This document shows, one piece after another, positions 58,399 to 64,000 of a DNA stretch of 64,000 bases. Position 1 is the stretch's first letter. Each line of letters starts with the position of its first letter. Location of the stretch: NCBI RefSeq assembly GCF_025698545.1, contig NC_068569.1, forward strand, positions 14,012,001 to 14,076,000, read 5' to 3'. The notes below the pieces were generated by a model. The model did no database searches. It saw only the letters and a program-made list of their open reading frames with translations, and was not told the DNA's origin. Made by a program: the position numbers and the translations under genes. This stretch comes from Gossypium raimondii (lineage: Eukaryota > Streptophyta > Magnoliopsida > Malvales > Malvaceae).

Positions 58399-60876
58399 TT
58401 AGAACTTCTGGATTACCACAGAATTGGCAAGGCCTGCCTGCTCTATGGTTTGGGTTGGATCAGTAAGAAGTTTGGGAGGGAAACCCATTATCTGCAACTG
58501 ATAGTTTGTTGCACCCCCAGATCTAGATGAATTGATGAAGGAACGGATGTCATCAACTGTGTGGTGGAGATTGAAGCGGGTTATCATGCGAGTCCCATCA
58601 GCCAGCCTAAGTTGAATTGAGGTCGATGGTAAACTTTCATCTACAACCAAGCCAGGTGAAGGGTTCGGAGCTGTGTTGAGAGGACTGGAACCGGTAGTCG
58701 GTTCAGGAGCTGCCGAAGTACTGCTGCTACCAAGAGTTCTTCCTACACCTTGAAATGCTACTTGGCGTTTCTTCTCTGGTTCCTGCAAGAAGACAAACAT
58801 TGGAGTTATCCTCGAAAAGGACTTCAAATCAAGAATCAACCAAGTTGAAATTTTATGCTTGTTAAAAGAAGACAGAAGCACTTTTGGATAAGGCCCTTTC
58901 AATCAGCATCACTTTCTAAATTCGACTAGTTCAACCTTCCAGGCAAAAATAATGCTAACAAGGAGAGAGAGACTCACAGGGCATTTCTCGTCCCTCTTTA
59001 TCAGATTGACATGAACAGAAGACCTTCTATCAGCAGGCTCAAGCTCTTTAGGACACTCAGACTTTCTGATGCTCTGATTCGAGATGCAACCAAGTTGTTA
59101 ATAAACAAGAAATGGCATTCTGAAACATAAAAATTAATCCACCCATAAAAGAATTGAAAACATATAGAATGGGACACCTCTTTGTACAATATACAAAATG
59201 GAAAAGGCAAGTATGCAGAAGACCGAACTCAGTAACCGTAGTCATGCAACTGAGTATTCACTCCAAAAGATGAACAGAAATCACCCACATCCAATAACAG
59301 CTGTCACTTTATTCATTTTCTATAACTCTATTTCTTAAAAGAGGTATTCAATCCTAATTTTCATTACCTCTAAAAATGCTGCATTTTCAGGATCATCCAA
59401 CCTCCTCAGAGGGCCATCATCCACGGTGAAACCGTTGGTCCAGAAAACTATGTTGTGAATAATGGAATCAGGCTGCTGAGGTGCAGAAGGAACAGTTTCC
59501 CCCGAGAGTAATCTACCGGTTCCAGTAAAACTTGTTGAACTTGATGGACGAGGATGCTCGAGAGGACCTTCTACAGCTCCCAGTTGCCTAGCTTGATTGA
59601 AAATTTCATCTACATCATTTTTCTTTGAAGGATCTTGAACAAGCATGCCACTGCAATAAACAGAGTTAAAGTTGATCATCCTTAAGCATGCCATCATAAT
59701 ATATTGAATTGTGAGGTTGGGAATTCTATCTGAAAAACTTAACATAAATAAAGGAATGGCTTCATCAATGATAAAAAGAATGATGATTGTGTTGATAACT
59801 TGTTCCAGGACCTCACATAAGATATGCAAGTCAAAACATAGAAACTCGGTACTTAAACAGGAGATACATCTAAAATCCAGCACTATTGCATATAAACATT
59901 CCAATACTATAAAATGCAAATAATAATTACACATCACCTAATGTGCAGCAAACAACATAAACTTCTGAAGGAAGACTTATTAGTATCATCTAAGAATCAA
60001 TTTTATTTTTTTCCGATCAAGCAGGCAAGTACTCAACAAGGTTAAAATTTTATTCAAATTATTATTAATACATCAATTTAGATAGCATGTGTTTATTCAA
60101 ACAAAACAAGAAGTAAACTGAATACGCCAAAATTTCTAAATCAAAATAACGATGACAACTTATTCAACTTGCCCTATATCAAGAAAAAGAGAGAGGATCT
60201 TTTCCAGTTACTAATATCCCTAATTCTTGACGATTATATCTCCTATCTAAAGCTAATGTAAATCCGTTGGACTTACCCTCATAATTTGTATTCAACGAAT
60301 GACGCGAACATGATCTGCTATTGTGAGAAACTGGGGTTTTAGTTTATCACATCATCAAACCAAGATAGGCTTCTCAAGCACTTAATTTAGGTGAAAGCAG
60401 TGTTAATACCTTGCAAGTACTAACTCTAGTCTCCAATACCACTCAAATCATAAAGTCCCCCCAAAAAATTACCCAAAGTAGCAGGTGATAGTATAAACCC
60501 CAAGTAAGTTCTTAAGTTCTCATCCAAATTCATTCTCAAAATCCATAGAAATCAACCAAGCTTGAAACTTTAACAACTCATGAATAAATCAGATTCTTCT
60601 TTCAACCATTAAATTTACTCAACAATCAATCAAACAATTGGATGATTCATGCTAATAATAACAACAAGAAAAGGCCACAAATAAATTGAAGAAAAATGGA
60701 AAGAAAATAAAAGCGAAAAGAGATGACCTTTTCTCGCCACCAGTGTAGTACTCCTGGGGATCATCGGAATCGCTGTCGGAATCGGGTCCAGAGGGCCGGT
60801 TCAGATCCGAGAGCGTGCGTATTCCACCGGCGCGGCTGCTCGACGGCTTCCCAGATTTCTTGTCACGTGAGGCCAT
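58399..60876 (-). CDS. PUX4: plant UBX-domain protein PUX4-type (CDC48 adaptor)
   Basis: Four exons: 60876-60728, 59650-59368, 59073-58978 and 58782-58399, giving 303 residues. PUX proteins bind the AAA-ATPase CDC48/p97 and steer or disassemble it. Seen: N-terminal [11 protein letters not shown] with a [10 protein letters not shown] motif and an acidic DSDSDSDD stretch ahead of [16 protein letters not shown] (the p47-like linker), a SEP domain (about 113-178: [27 protein letters not shown]), and a C-terminal UBX domain (228-303: [23 protein letters not shown], the Phe-Pro loop that contacts CDC48, and [15 protein letters not shown]). The SEP plus UBX layout without UBA places it in the PUX3/4/5 group; PUX4 is the best guess. 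I chose the Met at 60876 because a Met 13 codons upstream adds residues foreign to the family. Intact. Confidence 0.92.
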
Positions 60877-62658
60877 CAATTTTGTCAGATTTCGCTTTAT
60901 CTGATAGAGAAGCAAGTTCCGAGAGAGACGACAGATAAAATAGAGAGGAGGAACTTCTGTTTCTATGGCTCGCTTGGCTTAAAGATTGGCTTGGCTTGAC
61001 CTTTGAGATTTTCACACTTGGGAATTTTATTCCCTACAGCTCGAACCGGATCTTCTCATGTGCTTTCCTTGAGCCGAAAATTATATGCTTGTCGGCGGCT
61101 AGATTCTATTTTTTATCCTTGAACCAAAGCCAAAACTAACTCATTTGATGATCGGGCAATCCATGACCGGTCTGAAATTTAAAAATGTTCAACCAAACTA
61201 TTACATCCGAAAAATGGATTTAGGTGAAAAGATTAGGTTAACTTTAGGCTTAACGTTTAAAGTCCAAATTTGATCAACCTATCTTTCAAGTTTTTTATTG
61301 TTTTATATTAATTGTTTTCATATATTATATAATTTACGACATATAAAAATTAAATCTATAATAATATATAATATATAATATTATTATAATATAAACATTA
61401 AAATAAATTAAGATGAATATATATATAAAATTAAAATAAATATAAATATATTTTTAAAGAAGATTTTAAAAATAATATGGACAGACTTTAAAAAATAAAT
61501 TTAGATTAATCATTTATAAATATGAACGTGTTTGACCAAAATAGTAGACTCATATTTCAAATTAAAACGAACTTAAGAAAACATACAAAATATAAATAAA
61601 ATACTTGACCCGATTCAACATGTTATGAAAATGGGGCTCTACACTGTTAGACAAAATGGGCAGCTTCAGTTTCTGAAAATTCTAAACAGATTAAGCCCAT
61701 ATGGCCCGACATTTGTATTTGGGGCGTTACCCTTTCCCAAATATTTATCAATCAACTTTTATTGGACTGAGATGTAAGGTGTTCAATATTTTTTAAAATA
61801 ATATCTCTAATAGATGAGATTTACCTATTGTTTAGAAATGTTAGGTTCTAATGAACAGATAGAAAACTCCCATCTTTCCATATATATTGAAATTACTATA
61901 ATAAAAGATTAATCAAATTAAAAAAATTAATTTGGTTAAGGTTTATTGAATTTTAATTATTAAATAAAGTACTAGTAACTAATTTTTAATTGATGTGCAA
62001 AAGTTATATATTAAGATTGAGGTCCCCAATTTACACATAACAGAGAGAATCACTTCCTTTGAATTACTTGTGTGCCAACATAGAAGATCAAAACCCAAGA
62101 AATTTTACGTACCTTGATTTATATATTGTAATGGTAATTTTAGATAAGGTTGGTGGTAGTGATGCTTGGCTGGTTCCTCATTAACAAATTAAATCAAGAC
62201 AATGATGTGATGTGAATTTCATTTAGAAGGGATACCATGAATCTGGAAACTGTGATAATGTGAAACGACAACGCTGGGCCTGCGGAGATTTCCCTGAGAA
62301 CTAATGGAGAAACAAAATTCGTCTACTTTCTACGGCTCACATAATAAATTCTTTTTAAGATTTCCCTCTTTCGTAGCTGATGTGACAAAGCTAGTATTTA
62401 ATAGTTAATTTGGTATAGGAAATAAGTATGAAGTCAGAGCCCACAATTTCCAAGATATATGTGATGTCTACAAAATAATCTTTTTAAAGTAGAAAACTTT
62501 CGACATCCCTACTATGTAGCAAATGAAATGTAAAATTAAGACTCAAGACAACTCATTTTATGTTTACATATGGATTCAAGGGAGAATAATAACAAAAGGA
62601 TAAACAAGAAATTTACTATAAAAAAAATTAAAATCCAACTTAAAAAAGGTTAACACAC
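60877..62658. other. intergenic DNA between PUX4 and the last gene
   Basis: Starts with the PUX4 leader and promoter. The centre (about 61300-61600) is very AT-rich. No gene or structured repeat is supported; the last few tens of bases are 3' UTR of the next minus-strand gene. Confidence 0.5.
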
Positions 62659-63681
62659 TTAATAAACTTTCTTACTGAAAAGATTCCGCAAGTTAAAAAA
62701 GTTACCACCGGTTCCGACGTTAGGGCCGTTGGTTCTACCATTTCCGCCGCTGCCGCCGTTTGGGTCGGTACCAATGCCGGCAACCGTGGCACTGTTATTG
62801 TCGATTCTACAATTCAAATGATGCTTATACCCAATACACATTGGCACATTCAAATTCAAGACCCTGGCTTTGTTACTATTGTTGTTGCCACTGTTCCCAA
62901 TTTTACCGCGACGAGTTTCGGTAACTTCTTTTCTACCGCTACCTTTTTCAGCGGTCCGGGCCATAACATCGGAGCTCTTAACAGCGGAACCTCCACGACG
63001 AACCTGCCAAACCGGGCTGCTTCGACCCAAATGAACCCCTGCCCTGCTGGGACTGCTCGGCCATTTCCTAGACTTGGATTCACCCGCTGAGTTGCTGCGG
63101 GAACATGGAGCGCTACTTACTTTCCGGGTACCGGCGGTCATCCTGGGTCTGGTCCCGCTCGTACCTGCGGATCTGCTCCTTGAAAAGGGCCATATGTTTA
63201 TATTCAACTCAGCTGGACTCCCTCCGCTTTGACTCTGATTTTTCTTTTCTTTCTTCTTCTCTTTCTCTTTCTCTTTATCCTTGTCTTGTTGATTTTTGCT
63301 TCCGTTTTTGCCCTTTTCTTTTTTGAAGATATCCCTCCACCGTTTCGAAGCTGATAAAACAGGCAGCGACTGGGATGTTATACGAGGACCGGCTTCGGGT
63401 TCTGGGTCGGGTACAGAAGGTTCTGACGCGGCGGGTGGATTCTGCTCGGTTAGTGGGTTTTCTTCGGGTTGTTTGCTGGCTAAGAGATGGAGAGGACGAA
63501 GAACGCCGTTAACGAAGAGTTCATCGGCGGAGATGAGATCGGGTTGAGGAAAAGACGGGTTTCGAACCATCCAAAACTCGAATTCGGGTGAACTAGAATG
63601 GCTGCTCGTACTGCTTCTTCTTCCACTGCTACATGGTGATAGATTTTTGGGTTCTTTGTTTACAGTTCTTTGGCTCTCCAT
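62659..63681 (-). CDS. plant-specific protein of unknown function (At1g67050-like)
   Basis: Intronless gene of 340 residues. I do not know a function. The protein is basic and Ser-rich, probably disordered, with conserved-looking islands: EFEFWMVRNPSFPQPDLISADELFVNGVLRPLHLL (about 33-67, seen here in one piece), LSASKRWRDIFKK, a Lys/Glu-rich run (about 125-150), ELNINIWPFSRSRSAG, APCSRSNSAGESKSRKWPSS, GVHLGRSSPVWQVRR, ARVLNLNVPMCIGY and the end NLFSKKVY. From memory this pattern is shared by a small family of dicot proteins near Arabidopsis At1g67050 and At5g38320. The F-W...SADELF...G...PLHL start recalls DUF1645 proteins. No signal peptide or membrane helix. Many RSxS/SRSNS sites suggest phosphorylation. 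The Met at 63681 is the first in frame. Confidence 0.8.
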   Translation of the reverse strand: MESQRTVNKEPKNLSPCSSGRRSSTSSHSSSPEFEFWMVRNPSFPQPDLISADELFVNGVLRPLHLLASKQPEENPLTEQNPPAASEPSVPDPEPEAGPRITSQSLPVLSASKRWRDIFKKEKGKNGSKNQQDKDKEKEKEKKKEKKNQSQSGGSPAELNINIWPFSRSRSAGTSGTRPRMTAGTRKVSSAPCSRSNSAGESKSRKWPSSPSRAGVHLGRSSPVWQVRRGGSAVKSSDVMARTAEKGSGRKEVTETRRGKIGNSGNNNSNKARVLNLNVPMCIGYKHHLNCRIDNNSATVAGIGTDPNGGSGGNGRTNGPNVGTGGNFFNLRNLFSKKVY

Positions 63682-64000
63682 TTCTCTTTGGAATAAGAAA
63701 AAGAAACTTTGAAGAGAATAAAAAAGGTGAGAATTTATTATGTTCTTTTAAAAGGAAAGGAAAGATGAGCGTTTTGTTTTTTAGTGAATGACTGGAAAGA
63801 GGGAACCAAAAAAAAAAGAATGAGAGAAAGTATTAAACAAATGATAGAGAAAAATAGGGGTCTTAGGAATTACAAATTTTGGGTCCATTTATTTGAGTAC
63901 TAAAAAATTGTAATTATGTTTTAATATAAATTGTAATTACATAATTATATAATTTATATTTTAAAAATATTAATTTTAATAAAAATTTATTAGAATGACA
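63682..64000. other. promoter region of the last gene
   Basis: Purine-rich leader, then AT-rich DNA to the end of the window. No other feature is seen. Confidence 0.5.

Overview
The window is nuclear DNA of a dicot plant, most likely cotton (Gossypium) or another Malvaceae. The reasons are AT-rich intergenic DNA, GT-AG introns, class I KNOX, PUX, EBS and OSCA genes with plant exon structure, and long-LTR chromovirus remains whose LTR holds the CACACGG/CCGTGTG-rich block I associate with cotton repeats. The species call rests on recall; the eudicot call is firm. There are no bacterial operons, CRISPR arrays, rRNA genes or convincing tRNA genes.

Layout. 0-7 kb: three STIG1-type secreted cysteine-rich peptide genes on the minus strand; the second and third sit in a clear tandem duplication of about 1 kb. 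7-10 kb: AT-rich DNA with a foldback transposon that appears to carry pieces of other genes. 10.5-11.4 kb: a three-exon cytochrome b561-type membrane protein gene (plus). 12.4-13 kb: a broken copy of a YggS/PROSC-type PLP homeostasis gene. 14.8-24.1 kb: a block of LTR-retrotransposon fossils, namely the 3' part of a Ty1/copia element (minus) abutting the 3' part of a Ty3/gypsy chromovirus (plus), with a 2.4-kb LTR-like insertion (5-bp target duplication) inside the latter. 24.6-28.2 kb: an 11-exon OSCA1/CSC1-like osmosensitive calcium channel gene (minus). 28.2-33.6 kb: intergenic DNA with two foldback elements, one flanked by a perfect 9-bp target duplication. 33.6-37.3 kb: a 10-exon O-fucosyltransferase-family gene (plus). 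39.4-63.7 kb: five minus-strand genes: the BAH-PHD histone reader EBS, a mitochondrial ribosomal protein uL4, the meristem homeobox gene STM, the CDC48 adaptor PUX4, and an intronless plant-specific gene of unknown function. The 7.4 kb between STM and PUX4 holds a degraded LINE RNase H fragment and two more non-autonomous elements.

The host genes are functionally unrelated apart from the STIG1 cluster; this is ordinary plant gene order. I rebuilt exon structures by hand from splice-site phase and family similarity, and all multi-exon genes stay in frame from ATG to stop. I see no clearly new biological system. The most interesting items are the gene-fragment-carrying foldback element, the b561 protein lacking one expected haem histidine, the EBS micro-exon behind a repeat-bearing intron, and the junction where two retroelements have both lost their 5' halves.
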